64,000 bases of DNA from an uncultured Methylopila sp. (GCA_902168115.1 CABHPB010000014.1:56271-120270), one strand, 5' to 3'. Shown: positions 26,544 through 36,248, counted from the first letter of the stretch. Made by a program: numbers and translations. The notes: generated by a model from the sequence alone, not told the origin.

Positions 26544-28436
26544 ATGTCGAACGCCGCCGATACCGCGCCCGCCCCCGAATCCCGTCCGTTCGAGGCCGAC
26601 GTCGCCAAGCTGCTGCACATGATGGTGCATTCGGTCTATTCCGACCGCGACGTCTTCCTGCGCGAACTGATCTCCAACGCCGCCGACGCCTGCGAGAAGC
26701 TTCGGTTCGAGGCGATCTCCCAGCCCGAGCTGCTCGGCGACGACCCCAAGCCCCGCATCGTCATCACCGCCGACAAGGACGCCCGCCGCGTCGTCGTCGA
26801 GGACAACGGCGTCGGCATGAGCCGCGAGGAGATGGTCGAGGCGCTTGGCACGATCGCGCGCTCCGGCACCAAGGCCTTCATGGAGCGGCTGGAGGCGGCG
26901 CAGTCTAAGGACGGCGCGCAGCTGATCGGGCAGTTCGGCGTCGGCTTCTACTCGGCCTTCATGGTCGCCGACCGGGTCGACGTGATCTCGCGCCGCGCGG
27001 GTTCGGACGACGCGGCGCTCTGGTCCTCCGACGGCAAGGGCGCCTTTACCATCGGCGAGGCCGACGTCGCCGATGCGCCGGCGCGCGGCACGCGCGTCAC
27101 GCTCCATCTGATGGAGGAGGCCAGGCAGTATGCCGAGCGCTGGGAGCTGGAGCGCATCGTCAAGGCGCAGTCCGGCCACGTGCCGGTGCCGATCTCGCTG
27201 GTCGAGAAGCCGGGCGAGGAGCCGAAGGAGATCGCCGACGGCGCGGCGCTCTGGACCCGGCCGAAGTCCGAGATCACGAAGGACGAATATGTCGACTTCT
27301 ACCGCAGCGCCGCCGGCCAGTTCGACGATCCGGCGCTGACGATCCACTACCGCGCCGAAGGGCGGCACGAATACACGGCGCTCGCCTTCGTGCCTTCGAC
27401 CCAGCCCTTCGACCTGTTCGATCCGGACCGCCGCGGGCGGATGAAGTTGTATGTACGCCGCGTCTTCATCACCGACGACGCCGAACTGCTGCCGCGCTGG
27501 ATGCGCTTCGTGCGCGGCCTCGTCGACTCCAACGACCTGCCGCTCAACGTCTCGCGCGAGATGATCCAGCAGAGCCCCGTGCTCGCCGCGATCCGCAAGG
27601 GTCTGGCGAACCGCGTGCTCGGCGACATCGAGAAGCTCGCGCAGAACGACGCCGATACCTTCACGAAGGTCTGGGAGGCCTTCGGCGCGGTCATCAAGGA
27701 AGGCCTCTACGAGGATTTCGAACGGCAGGAGCAGCTGCTCAAGCTCGCGCGCTTCCGCACCACCGCCGGCGACGGCTGGCGCTCGCTCGCCGACTATGTC
27801 GGCGCGATGAAGGAGAACCAGACCGCGATCTACTATCTCGCGGGCGGCAATCTCGACCAGCTCAAGGCCTCCCCTCACCTCGAGGGATTCCTGGCGCGCG
27901 GGGTCGAGGTGCTGCTGCTGAGCGACCCAGTCGACAGCTTCTGGGTGACGTCCGCGCAGGGCTTTGACGGCAAGCCCTTCAAGTCGATCAGCCAGGGCGC
28001 GGCCGAGCTCGCCTCGATCGCCAAGGCCGACGCGACCGATGCGCCGGCGCAGGAGGCGAGCGCGGAGGTCGCCGACCTGATCGCCTTCGCGAAGGAGACG
28101 CTCGGCGAGGCTGTCTCGGACGTTCGCGCCTCCGACCGCCTGACGGAAAGCGCGGTCTGCCTCGTCGCGGCCGACCACGGCCTCGACCGGCAGCTTGAAA
28201 AGATCCTCGCGGCCTCCGGGCAGCAGGCGCCCGTCGGCAAGCCGGTGCTCGAGATCAACCCGACCCATGCGCTGGTCGCGGCGCTCGCGGCCAAGGGCAA
28301 GGACGACGAGGCCTTCCGCACCGACGCCGTAAAGCTGCTGTTCGACGAGGCGAAGATCCTCGACGGCGAGCGCCCGGAAGACCCGCGCGGCTTCTCCGGG
28401 CGGCTCGCCCGCGTGCTGGAGCGCGCGCTGAGATGA
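26544..28436 (+). CDS. htpG: Molecular chaperone HtpG (bacterial Hsp90)
   Basis: A 630-residue cytoplasmic ATP-dependent chaperone. The GHKL ATPase N-domain shows ELISNAADACEK, DNGVGMSREEM, the lid motif GTIARSGTK and GQFGVGFYS. The middle-domain catalytic loop LNVSREMIQQS and the C-terminal dimerisation region are present. Length matches the family (about 620-640). It is monocistronic, with 360 bases upstream and 145 downstream. Confidence 0.98.
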   Translation: MSNAADTAPAPESRPFEADVAKLLHMMVHSVYSDRDVFLRELISNAADACEKLRFEAISQPELLGDDPKPRIVITADKDARRVVVEDNGVGMSREEMVEALGTIARSGTKAFMERLEAAQSKDGAQLIGQFGVGFYSAFMVADRVDVISRRAGSDDAALWSSDGKGAFTIGEADVADAPARGTRVTLHLMEEARQYAERWELERIVKAQSGHVPVPISLVEKPGEEPKEIADGAALWTRPKSEITKDEYVDFYRSAAGQFDDPALTIHYRAEGRHEYTALAFVPSTQPFDLFDPDRRGRMKLYVRRVFITDDAELLPRWMRFVRGLVDSNDLPLNVSREMIQQSPVLAAIRKGLANRVLGDIEKLAQNDADTFTKVWEAFGAVIKEGLYEDFERQEQLLKLARFRTTAGDGWRSLADYVGAMKENQTAIYYLAGGNLDQLKASPHLEGFLARGVEVLLLSDPVDSFWVTSAQGFDGKPFKSISQGAAELASIAKADATDAPAQEASAEVADLIAFAKETLGEAVSDVRASDRLTESAVCLVAADHGLDRQLEKILAASGQQAPVGKPVLEINPTHALVAALAAKGKDDEAFRTDAVKLLFDEAKILDGERPEDPRGFSGRLARVLERALR

Positions 28437-28581
28437 CGCGCCGACGGCGGCCGGCAGACGAAAGTCGGACCGGCCGCGTGGCGGCGGGGACGCCTGTCAG
28501 AACGCGCGCGGACGCTATCTGACCCCTGATGGGTCCGTTCAGCGTTCGCCCGTCCCTCCTTCGCCCCGACCGGCAGCGCGC

Positions 28582-30354
28582 ATGACGCTGCCGCAGGGCC
28601 TCTCCTTCGCGATCATCGCCTTGATGATGGCGGCGTTCATCTGGGGGCGCTTCCGCTACGACCTCGTCGCCTGCGGCGCGCTGCTCGCAGCCGTCGCCGT
28701 CGGGGTCGTGAAGCCGGCCGAGGCCTTCACCGGGTTTTCCGACGACATCGTCGTCATCGTCGGCTCCGCGCTCGTCGTGAGCGGGGCGATCGCGCGGTCC
28801 GGCGTCATGGAGGCGGCGATCCAGCGCTTCGCGCCGAACCTCTCGGCTCCACGGCTCCAGCTTCTCGTGCTGGTCGGCATCGTCACCGTGCTGTCGGCCT
28901 TCGTGAAGAACGTCGGCGCGCTCGCCATCATGATGCCGATCGCGATCCAGATGGCGCGGCGCTCGTCCGTCTCGCCGTCGCTGTTCCTGATGCCGATGTC
29001 CTTCGGCTCGCTGCTCGGCGGGCTGATGACCCAGATCGGCACTTCGCCCAACGTCATCGTCAGCCGCGTGCGCGGCGAGATGACCGGCCAGCCCTTCACG
29101 ATGTTCGACTTCACGCCGGTCGGCGCGGCCCTCGCCCTCGTCGGCGTCGTCTTCCTCGTCTTCTGCTACCGCCTCCTGCCCGAGCGGCAGAGCGGCGAGG
29201 CCGACATGGAGGAGGCGATCGAGATCAAGAACTACACGACCGAGGCGAGGGTGCCGAAGGAGAGCCCCTTCGTCGACAAGACGGTGAAGGAGCTCGAGGC
29301 CGCCGCCGAGGGCGAGGCGATGGTGACCGCGATCGTCGGCGCAGCGGGTCGGCGCCGCACGCCCTTCCCCGGAGCTGTGCTCGCGGTTAGCGACGTGCTG
29401 ATGATCGAGGGCGACCCGAAGGCGCTCGACCGCATCGTCAGCGCCGGCAAGCTGAAGCTCACCAGCGACAAGGGCGATCTCGACAAGAGCGAGATCGAGC
29501 TCGGGGCCGTCGAGGCGATTGTCGGCCCGCATTCGGGACTCGTCGGGATGACGGCGCAGCGGCTGTCGCTCGCGCGCCGGACCGGCATGACGCTGCTGGC
29601 GGTGAGCCGCCGCGGCAAGCGCTTCAAGGAGCGGCTGCACGAGATCACCATCGCCGAGGGCGACGTCATCCTGCTGCAGGGCGACCGCAACCGGCTGCCG
29701 GAACTGCTGCGCGACTGGGACTGCCTGCCGCTCGCCGAGCGCGAGCTCAATCTCGGCATCACCCGCCGCAAGCTCGCTCCCGTCGCGATCCTCGCCGTCG
29801 CCATGGCGGCGACCGCCTCCGGCTGGGCGCCGGTCCCGCTGGCCTTTTTCGCCGCGGCGGTGCTGATGGTGCTGAGCGGCGCGCTGCCGCCGCGGGACGT
29901 CTACCACCAGCTCGACGCGCCGATCCTCGTGATGCTCGCCGCGCTGATCCCCGTCGCCGACAGCGTGCGCTCGACCGGCGGCGCCGACCTCATCGCCCAC
30001 GGCCTGTCGCAGCTGGCCGTACAGCTTCCGCCCTATGGCGCGCTGGCGCTGATCCTCGTCGCGGCGATGGCCGTGACGCCGTTCCTCAACAATGCCGCAA
30101 CCGTGCTGGTGATGGCGCCAATCGCCGCGACCTTCGCGAGTTCGCTCGGATACAGGCCCGAAGCGTTCCTGATGGCGGTCGCGATCGGCGCGGGGTGCGA
30201 TTTCCTCACGCCCATCGGCCACCAGTGCAACACGCTGGTGATGGGCCCAGGCGGCTATCGCTACGGAGATTACGCGCGGCTCGGCGCGCCGCTGTCGCTG
30301 CTCGTCGTGCTTGTCGCGACCCCGCTTCTGCTGCTCGTCTGGCCGCTGAAGTGA
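28582..30354 (+). CDS. SLC13/DASS-family transporter with TrkA-C (RCK_C) domains
   Basis: A 590-residue inner-membrane sodium/anion symporter-type permease. Membrane halves at about 1-200 and 390-590 carry the repeated motifs: LSAFVKNVGALAIMMP with GTSPNVIVS in the first, and NNAATVLVMAPIA with TPIGHQCN in the second. Between them (about 210-375) are two TrkA-C regulatory domains. Members transport dicarboxylates, sulfate or related anions; the substrate here cannot be read. It is 16 bases ahead of an enoyl-CoA hydratase gene and may be co-transcribed. Confidence 0.93.
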   Translation: MTLPQGLSFAIIALMMAAFIWGRFRYDLVACGALLAAVAVGVVKPAEAFTGFSDDIVVIVGSALVVSGAIARSGVMEAAIQRFAPNLSAPRLQLLVLVGIVTVLSAFVKNVGALAIMMPIAIQMARRSSVSPSLFLMPMSFGSLLGGLMTQIGTSPNVIVSRVRGEMTGQPFTMFDFTPVGAALALVGVVFLVFCYRLLPERQSGEADMEEAIEIKNYTTEARVPKESPFVDKTVKELEAAAEGEAMVTAIVGAAGRRRTPFPGAVLAVSDVLMIEGDPKALDRIVSAGKLKLTSDKGDLDKSEIELGAVEAIVGPHSGLVGMTAQRLSLARRTGMTLLAVSRRGKRFKERLHEITIAEGDVILLQGDRNRLPELLRDWDCLPLAERELNLGITRRKLAPVAILAVAMAATASGWAPVPLAFFAAAVLMVLSGALPPRDVYHQLDAPILVMLAALIPVADSVRSTGGADLIAHGLSQLAVQLPPYGALALILVAAMAVTPFLNNAATVLVMAPIAATFASSLGYRPEAFLMAVAIGAGCDFLTPIGHQCNTLVMGPGGYRYGDYARLGAPLSLLVVLVATPLLLLVWPLK

Positions 30355-30370
30355 GGGGGAGAAAAATCAG

Positions 30371-31162
30371 ATGAGCGAGCCGTCGCTGCTGGTCGAGCGT
30401 CGCGGGGCCGTGGCGCTGCTGACGCTGAACCGGCCCGACCGCATCAACGCCTTTACGCCGGAACTGCTCGCGGCGATCGGCGATGCGTTCGACGCGGCCG
30501 TCGCCGACAAGAGCGTGCGGGCGATCGTGATCACCGGCGCCGGACGCGGCTTCTGCTCCGGCGCCGACATCTTCGACTACGCCGCCCTGCCGCCTGAAAA
30601 CCGCGACATCGGCAGGATGCTGGAGACGGCCTACGAGCCGGTCGTCGCGAAGATGCGCGCCTGCCCGCTGCCGATCGTCGCCGCGGTGAACGGCGTCGCC
30701 GCCGGCGCCGGCGCAAATTTCGCGCTGCTCGCCGACATCGTGGTCGCGGCGCGCTCGGCGAGCTTCGTGGAGGCTTTCGGCAGGCTCGGCCTCATCCCCG
30801 ACGTCGGCGGGACATGGACCCTGCCGCGGCTCGTCGGCGAGGCCCGCGCCAGGGCGATGTGCCTGCTCGGCGATCCGTTGACGGCCGAGGCCGCCGCCGA
30901 ATGGGGCCTGATCTGGAAGGCGGTCGACGACGACGTCCTGCTCGGCGAGGCGCACACGCTCGCCGAACGGCTGACGGGCCAGTCCGCGAGCGCGACCGCG
31001 CTGACGAAGGCGGCGTTTCGCGAGACGGCCAAGAACAGCTTCGAGGACCAGATCGCGCTGGAGCGGCGCCTTCAGTCCGAGGCCGGCGCGACGGCCGACC
31101 ACGCGGAGGGCGCGGCCGCCTTCATTGAGAAGCGCGCGCCGACCTGGGGCGAACGCGACTGA
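30371..31162 (+). CDS. Enoyl-CoA hydratase/isomerase family protein
   Basis: A 263-residue crotonase-fold enzyme acting on an acyl-CoA in fatty or aromatic acid breakdown. The oxyanion-hole segments are GRGFCSGADIFD and NGVAAGAGANFALLAD. An acidic residue in GLIPDVGGTWTLPRL occupies the site of the catalytic Glu/Asp of the isomerase-like members. This is closest in pattern to PaaG-type isomerases, but I am not sure of the substrate. It follows the transporter by 16 bases. The genes immediately downstream are on the opposite strand. Confidence 0.92.
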   Translation: MSEPSLLVERRGAVALLTLNRPDRINAFTPELLAAIGDAFDAAVADKSVRAIVITGAGRGFCSGADIFDYAALPPENRDIGRMLETAYEPVVAKMRACPLPIVAAVNGVAAGAGANFALLADIVVAARSASFVEAFGRLGLIPDVGGTWTLPRLVGEARARAMCLLGDPLTAEAAAEWGLIWKAVDDDVLLGEAHTLAERLTGQSASATALTKAAFRETAKNSFEDQIALERRLQSEAGATADHAEGAAAFIEKRAPTWGERD

Positions 31163-31166
31163 GCGC

Positions 31167-31769
31167 CTATCGCTCGCCCGGCCGGAGCATCGAGAAGGTC
31201 TCGGTCGTCGCCGAGTAGTCCATATAGCCGCAGCGCGCGAGCGCGCCGGCCTTTGCCGTGTCGAACAGGCCGTCGACGAGATAGTCGTCGTGGATATGCA
31301 CTCCCGTGACCTGCCCGATCACGACATAACGGTTGGTCGACTTGCCGAACATGTCCCTGAGCTCGGTCACGCTCACCGTCTTGCATTCGAGCGCGGCCGG
31401 GCTCGCGGCGACGCGCGGCGGGCGCACGGTGCGGCTCGGCGCGGTCTCGATCCCCGCCGCCGCGAACTCGCTGACGCCCTTCTCCAGCGCCGCGGAGCTC
31501 TCGTTCATGGCGTCCTTGAGCGCGAGGGTCGCGAAATTGCAGACGAACTCGCCGGTGGCGCGGGCGTTGTCGGCGGAATGCTTCAGCCCGGCTGACGAGA
31601 ACATCACCATCGCCGGGCCGTCGCAGATCCCGTTGAAGAAGCTGTAGGGCGCGAGATTGGCGCGGCCTTCCCTGTCGAGCGTCGAGATCCAGCCGATCGG
31701 CCGCGGCGCGACGATCGCCTTGAACGGATCATGCGGCAGGCGGTGGCCGAGGATCGGTTCGTAGAACAT
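31167..31769 (-). CDS. Flavin reductase-like domain protein
   Basis: A 200-residue FMN-binding split-barrel protein of the DIM6/NTAB (flavin reductase) family. Family features are the N-terminal PFKAIVAPRPIGWIST, ANLAPYSFFNGICDGP and the central DNARATGEFVCN. Such proteins reduce free flavin for partner monooxygenases, or act as stand-alone flavoproteins. The start at MFYEP lies 5 bases beyond the end of the nitroreductase gene, so the two are co-transcribed. Confidence 0.88.
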   Translation of the reverse strand: MFYEPILGHRLPHDPFKAIVAPRPIGWISTLDREGRANLAPYSFFNGICDGPAMVMFSSAGLKHSADNARATGEFVCNFATLALKDAMNESSAALEKGVSEFAAAGIETAPSRTVRPPRVAASPAALECKTVSVTELRDMFGKSTNRYVVIGQVTGVHIHDDYLVDGLFDTAKAGALARCGYMDYSATTETFSMLRPGER

Positions 31770-31773
31770 CGGC

Positions 31774-32340
31774 TCAGGCGCCCCAGCGCGTGACGACTTC
31801 GGAGAGCTCGGGGCGCGGCCGGTCGGTCCAGCGCTCGGTCGGCGTGCCGATATGGATGAAGCCCGCGACGCGCTCGTCCGGCTGCAGGCCGATCGCCTCG
31901 CGCGCTTTGGCGTCATAGGCCGCCCATCCGGTCAGCCACTGCGCGCCGTAACCGAGCGCGTTCGCGGCGATGGAAAGGTTCATGCAGACCGCCCCGGCGG
32001 AGAGCTCCTGCTCCCATTCCGGGATCTTCACATGCGGCCCCGCGCGGCTGACCACCACGACGACCAGCGCCGATCCCGAGAAATTCGCCTGCGCCTCGAC
32101 CTTGTTCGCAGGGATGGACGGGTCGCTCAGCCTCATCAGCTCGGCCAGCCGGCCGCCGAGTTCGGTCCGCGCGGCGCCCTCGATCAGGATGAAGCGCCAT
32201 GGCGCGAGCTTGCCGTGGTCGGGCACGCGCGAGGCGATTGTCAGGATGGTGTCGAGCTCGGCGGAGCTCGGCGCAGGCTCGGCGAGCGCGTTGGCGGGCA
32301 CGGAGCGGCGGCTCTTCAGGAGTTCGATCATATCAGACAT
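31774..32340 (-). CDS. Nitroreductase family protein (YdjA-like)
   Basis: A 188-residue FMN-dependent nitroreductase-fold protein. The N-terminal IELLKSRRSVPA, IASRVPDHGKLAPWRF and the C-terminal half with NLSIAANALGYGAQWLTGW are typical of the small YdjA/TdsD-like subgroup. The substrate is unknown. The ATG follows GAAGGAA. It precedes the flavin-reductase-like gene on the same strand, giving a two-gene redox operon. Confidence 0.9.
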   Translation of the reverse strand: MSDMIELLKSRRSVPANALAEPAPSSAELDTILTIASRVPDHGKLAPWRFILIEGAARTELGGRLAELMRLSDPSIPANKVEAQANFSGSALVVVVVSRAGPHVKIPEWEQELSAGAVCMNLSIAANALGYGAQWLTGWAAYDAKAREAIGLQPDERVAGFIHIGTPTERWTDRPRPELSEVVTRWGA

Positions 32341-32484
32341 GCGTGTTCCTTCGCGGACGGCGCAGGCGCGCGTCACTTCTTGCGGCGCCACATAGCACGC
32401 CGGCCGGGACCGGCCAGCCTTCGGCGCCGTGGAGCGCCGACGACAGGACTTGCCAGTCGTCGCCGCCGGTGTCATCGCTCGGCG

Positions 32485-33678
32485 ATGCGCCCCCTGACAT
32501 GCGGAATCCTGGCCTGCGCGATCCTCGCCTCTCCGCTGTCGGCGACGGAGGCCGCGGCGCAGGCCGGCCCGCCCGCCGGCGGATCCGGCTTCGGCTTCGG
32601 CGACGCGCCCCGGTCGGGCCCCGGCCCCAAGGCGCCGACGGGCGTCGGCGGCACGATCTCGGGTCGCGTGAACCTGATCGGCCCTTCGGAGACCGCGACA
32701 GCCGCCCCCACCCTCGCGCCGCCGGTCGCGCCGGCCCCGATCTTCTCGCCCCAGAGGCTCGACACGATCAATCCCGCGGCGCTCGGGGGGCTGAAGCTGC
32801 ACGCCCCCGCCCCGAATGCGCGCACGACCACGACGCCGGCGAAGACCGCGACCCCGCCGCCGGCGGCTCCGGTCCAGCGGCCGGTCGAGGCGGCCCTGAC
32901 GCCGCCCGTCGCGCCGGTCGCGCCCGTGAAGCAGCGACTGGCCCTGTCCGCGCTGTTCTCCGAGAACGGACAGCGCGTGCAGAGCGGCGTGAAGTGGCGA
33001 CTGTTCACCGATCAGGCCGACGGCAACGGCGAACACATGCTCGTCGCGGAATCGACCGCCGCCTCGCCCCATTTCGACGTCGATCCGGGCGCCTACATCG
33101 TCCACGCCGTCTATGGGCTCGTGAGCGCGGCCAAGTTCGTCCAGGTCAAGGCCGGCGCCCCGTCGGACCAGAGCGTGGTGCTCGCCGCCGGCGCCGTCCG
33201 GATCGCCGCCTTCGCCGGCTCGCAGCCGGCCTCGGCGGACGACGTCTCCTTCAAGCTCACGCGCGAGATCGATGGCGTCACCCGCACGGTCGCCGAGCAG
33301 GTCAAGCCGGGGACGCTGCTGCGGCTCCCGGCCGGGCGCTATCACGTGACCTCGCTGTTCGGCGACGCAAACGCCGCCGTCGAGGCGGACATGACCGTCG
33401 CGCCCGGCAAGTTCGTCGAGGCCCAGATCCATCACAAGGCGGCGAAAGTGTCGCTGAAGCTGGTCCAGCAACCGGGCGGTCCGGAGCTCAGGGACACGTC
33501 CTGGACGGTGCTGACGCCCGGCGGCGACGTCATCCGCGACTCGATCGGCGCGCTCGACAATCTGGTCCTGGCGGAAGGCGACTATGTAGCGATCGCGCGG
33601 CGGGACGGGCAGCTCTACCAGCAGACCTTTGGGGTCAAGGCCGGCGTCGACGCCAAGGTCGAGGTCCAGCTGCGCTGA
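32485..33678 (+). CDS. Secreted Pro-rich protein with repeated beta-domains
   Basis: A 397-residue exported protein with a signal peptide ending near ATEAAAQA (about 25), then a Gly/Pro-rich, probably disordered region to about 150. Three or more similar beta-sandwich segments of about 75 residues follow, each with a pattern like ...DPGAYIVHAVYG, ...LPAGRYHVTSLFG and ...AEGDYVAIARR, which look like carboxypeptidase-regulatory or Ig-like repeats. No enzyme motif is seen. The ATG has a poor ribosome site. A cell-surface or periplasmic role is likely. Confidence 0.82.
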   Translation: MRPLTCGILACAILASPLSATEAAAQAGPPAGGSGFGFGDAPRSGPGPKAPTGVGGTISGRVNLIGPSETATAAPTLAPPVAPAPIFSPQRLDTINPAALGGLKLHAPAPNARTTTTPAKTATPPPAAPVQRPVEAALTPPVAPVAPVKQRLALSALFSENGQRVQSGVKWRLFTDQADGNGEHMLVAESTAASPHFDVDPGAYIVHAVYGLVSAAKFVQVKAGAPSDQSVVLAAGAVRIAAFAGSQPASADDVSFKLTREIDGVTRTVAEQVKPGTLLRLPAGRYHVTSLFGDANAAVEADMTVAPGKFVEAQIHHKAAKVSLKLVQQPGGPELRDTSWTVLTPGGDVIRDSIGALDNLVLAEGDYVAIARRDGQLYQQTFGVKAGVDAKVEVQLR

Positions 33679-33687
33679 AGCCTCGCC

Positions 33688-34689
33688 TCAGGCGAGCGCC
33701 TTCATCGCGTCGCGGATCGGCTCGATCGCCCGCTCGCCCGCCTCGCGGCCGCGATCGATCGCCTCCGACGCGCGGTGGAAGTCGAACAGGCCGACATCGG
33801 CGAGACGCGGCCCGATCGTCAGGTCCGGCGGGTCGCCGGCGAGCCGCGAGCGCGAGATCCTGTCGAGCATGATGCCGAACGCGTCGACCATTACCGAGGG
33901 GATGCCTGGCGCGCCGTCGGGCTTCGGCGGCGGAGCGTCATCGACAGGTCGCGCTTGACCGCGGATCCGCCGCAGCCAGGTGAGGTTCTCGGCCGCCGCC
34001 TGGTCGCGCTCGGTCGTCGTCACCGACTGGATGACGGTGCCGCGGCCATAGACGTCCGACTGGAGATTGACCGCCACCACCAGCCGCCCTCCGAGCGCGC
34101 GCGCCGCCGAGACCGGGACAGGATTGGTCAGCGCGCCATCCATCAGCCAGCGCCCGCCGACGCGCACCGGCTCGAAGATGCCGGGCAGCGCGTAGGAGGC
34201 CCGCAGCGCCTCGACCAGCTTGCCGCGCCCAAGCCAGATCTCGTGGCCGGTGTTGTATTCGGTGGCGATCGCCGCGAAGCGCGGGCCCAGGCTCTCGATC
34301 GCGGCTTCGCCAAGATTCTGCTCCAGCAGCCCCTTCAGACGCCCCCCGGAGATCAGGCCGGCGCCGGCCAGGCTGAAGTCGAGCAGGCCGAACATGCGCC
34401 GCTTGGTAAGCGAGCGCGTCCAGTCCTCGAGTTCGTCGAGCCGCCCCGCCGCCCAGCAGCCGCCGACGACGGCGCCGACCGACGTTCCGACCACGATGTC
34501 GGGCTTGAGGCCCGCGGCGTCGAAGGCGCGCAGCACGCCGATATGCGCCCAGCCGCGCGCGATGCCGCCGCCGAGCGCGATGGCGAGCGGCGGCACGGCG
34601 CGCCCCGGCGCCTGTTCCGGAGCGCCGGCGTCGTGCGTCTCGGCCAGCGAGCCTGGGCGGGAGATGAAGGAGGCAATGTCGGACAGCAT
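33688..34689 (-). CDS. Patatin-like phospholipase (RssA-like)
   Basis: A 333-residue acyl hydrolase of the patatin family. Motifs are the oxyanion loop GGGIARGWAHIG (40-51), the nucleophile GTSVG with Ser70, and the catalytic Asp in LMDGALTNPVP. There is no signal peptide. The substrate is a lipid ester, not otherwise defined. The start at MLSDIAS was preferred to a longer frame from 34734; both ribosome sites are weak. It lies downstream of hisI on the same strand. Confidence 0.92.
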   Translation of the reverse strand: MLSDIASFISRPGSLAETHDAGAPEQAPGRAVPPLAIALGGGIARGWAHIGVLRAFDAAGLKPDIVVGTSVGAVVGGCWAAGRLDELEDWTRSLTKRRMFGLLDFSLAGAGLISGGRLKGLLEQNLGEAAIESLGPRFAAIATEYNTGHEIWLGRGKLVEALRASYALPGIFEPVRVGGRWLMDGALTNPVPVSAARALGGRLVVAVNLQSDVYGRGTVIQSVTTTERDQAAAENLTWLRRIRGQARPVDDAPPPKPDGAPGIPSVMVDAFGIMLDRISRSRLAGDPPDLTIGPRLADVGLFDFHRASEAIDRGREAGERAIEPIRDAMKALA

Positions 34690-34761
34690 GGGCGGACGCC
34701 GATTACGCGGACCCCGGCACTCTAGAGGCTTCACTTGAAGATCGGCTGAACGCCGGCCGTC

Positions 34762-35205
34762 TCAAGCCTTGTAGACCGCCTTCGGGTCGAAAAGCCGCGA
34801 GTCGTCGACGGGGCGCAGCCGCGTCCCGCCCTCCCCGCTCTCGACCGCGCGATAAAAGCAGGATTTGCGGCCGGTGTGGCAGGCCGCGCCGGTTCCGGCG
34901 ACGCGCACCTTCAGCCACAGCGCGTCCTGGTCGCAATCGACCCGAAGCTCCTCGACCGCCATCTCGTGCCCGCTGCTCTCGCCCTTGCGCCAGAGTTTTG
35001 CGCGGGACCGCGAGTAGAAATGCGCGACGCCGGTCGAGATCGTCGCAGCGAGCGCCTCGGCGTTCATGTGCGCGAACATCAGCACGACGCCGTCCGCGTC
35101 GGTGACGATCGCGCCGATCAGGCCGTCGCGATCGAACTTCGGCTGGAAGACGGCGCCTTCCTCGATTTCCTCGTGGGAGCCGCGCTCGGCGAAAGAGATG
35201 GTCAT
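34762..35205 (-). CDS. hisI: Phosphoribosyl-AMP cyclohydrolase
   Basis: A 147-residue cytoplasmic enzyme for the third step of histidine synthesis, which opens the adenine ring of phosphoribosyl-AMP. The signature motifs are present: [19 protein letters not shown], the metal site DCDQDA and [11 protein letters not shown]. It is the free-standing form, without the HisE domain, as usual in Alphaproteobacteria. The gap to folE carries two palindromic repeats. Confidence 0.97.
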   Translation of the reverse strand: MTISFAERGSHEEIEEGAVFQPKFDRDGLIGAIVTDADGVVLMFAHMNAEALAATISTGVAHFYSRSRAKLWRKGESSGHEMAVEELRVDCDQDALWLKVRVAGTGAACHTGRKSCFYRAVESGEGGTRLRPVDDSRLFDPKAVYKA

Positions 35206-35242
35206 GGTCGGGACCCTGCAATTGAGGCCGCGAGCTCTTCTT

Positions 35243-35267
35243 CCCCTCTCTGCGAAGCGGGAGAGGG
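35243..35267. repeat. Imperfect palindromic repeat between hisI and folE
   Basis: CCCTCTC and GAGAGGG arms around TGCGAAGCGG. It belongs to the same family as the element at 35342, with the GCGGGAGA core common in Rhizobiales intergenic DNA. Confidence 0.55.
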
Positions 35268-35341
35268 TAAGGGCAAGGGCCTGTCAGGAACGATGTGGTC
35301 CGCGAGGCAAGGGCCACGCAAGCCGACGCCCCTCATCCTTA

Positions 35342-35365
35342 CCTTCTCCCGCAAGCGGGAGAAGG
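35342..35365. repeat. Perfect palindromic repeat between hisI and folE
   Basis: CCTTCTCCCGC and GCGGGAGAAGG arms, 11 bp each and perfect, around AA. No T-run follows on either strand, so it is a repeat element rather than a standard terminator. It lies about 75 bases from a weaker copy of the same family. Confidence 0.7.
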
Positions 35366-35394
35366 GATCCGGAAGCGTCGAACGCTGGAAGCCC

Positions 35395-36045
35395 TCAGCG
35401 CGGCGGCTGGCCGGCGCGCACCAGCGTGATGAAGCGCACCTGCTCGGCCGGATCGTCGCGGAACAGGCCGGTGAACTGGGTCGTGACCGTCGAGACGCCG
35501 GACTTCTGGATGCCGCGCATCGACATGCACATGTGCTCGCCCTCGACCATCACGGCGACGCCGCGCGGCTTCAGGCTGTCGTCCATCGCCTCGGCGATCT
35601 GCGAGGTCAGCGCCTCCTGCGTCTGCAGGCGCTTGGCGAAGGTGTCGACCACGCGCGCGACCTTGGACAGCCCGACGACGCCGTTGGACGGATAGTAGGC
35701 GACATGCGCCTTGCCGAAGAACGGCACCATGTGGTGCTCGCAATGCGAGAAATACGGGATGTCGCGCAGCACGACCATGTCGTCATAGCCGGCGACGTCC
35801 TCGAACACGCGCTCGAGATCCTTGGCGGCGTCCTTGGAGTAGCCCCCGAACAGCTCCTCATAGGCCTTCACGACGCGCTTCGGCGTGTCGATCAGCCCCT
35901 CGCGCGTCGGGTCGTCGCCCGCCCATGCGATGAGCGTGCGGACTGCGGCCTCGGCCTGTTCGCGGGTCGGCTTGGGATGGCCCGCGATCGTCTTCGGCGC
36001 CGGAATGGGAACGCGGGCGCGGGGATGCTGTATGACGGCGTCCAT
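35395..36045 (-). CDS. folE: GTP cyclohydrolase I
   Basis: A 216-residue enzyme that converts GTP to dihydroneopterin triphosphate, the first step of folate synthesis. Zinc ligands lie in [12 protein letters not shown] (Cys and His) and in [10 protein letters not shown] (the second Cys). Also seen are [16 protein letters not shown] and the C-terminal [11 protein letters not shown]. Length is normal. It is transcribed away from the Fe-S scaffold gene; hisI and the patatin gene follow on the same strand. Confidence 0.98.
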   Translation of the reverse strand: MDAVIQHPRARVPIPAPKTIAGHPKPTREQAEAAVRTLIAWAGDDPTREGLIDTPKRVVKAYEELFGGYSKDAAKDLERVFEDVAGYDDMVVLRDIPYFSHCEHHMVPFFGKAHVAYYPSNGVVGLSKVARVVDTFAKRLQTQEALTSQIAEAMDDSLKPRGVAVMVEGEHMCMSMRGIQKSGVSTVTTQFTGLFRDDPAEQVRFITLVRAGQPPR

Positions 36046-36248
36046 GCAGAACCTCTTGGCGGGGCGCTAGCCCCTTACGCGCGACGACTGAACCCCGATC
36101 GAGACGTCCGAAGCGAGGCTTGAGCTTCGAAGGCCGGATCATGGCGGGGCGCGCCGCGACCGCCTATATAGGCCAGCAGGCACAGGCGAACAATGCGACC
36201 TTGAGCGCGAGTTCTTCGCCGGGGCGATTAGGCAAAGGCTTCCGCGCC

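Noticed and set aside
28255..30222. 655-codon minus-strand frame over the SLC13 transporter gene
   Set aside because: Antisense shadow full of Arg, Asp and His; the + strand product has the transporter motifs.
34876..36123. 415-codon + strand frame over hisI and folE
   Set aside because: Antisense to two enzymes with complete active sites.
36120..36248. 43-residue N-terminal extension of the Fe-S scaffold protein
   Set aside because: It is Ala/Ser-rich, has no ribosome site, and the family starts at the IDDIYNRR segment.
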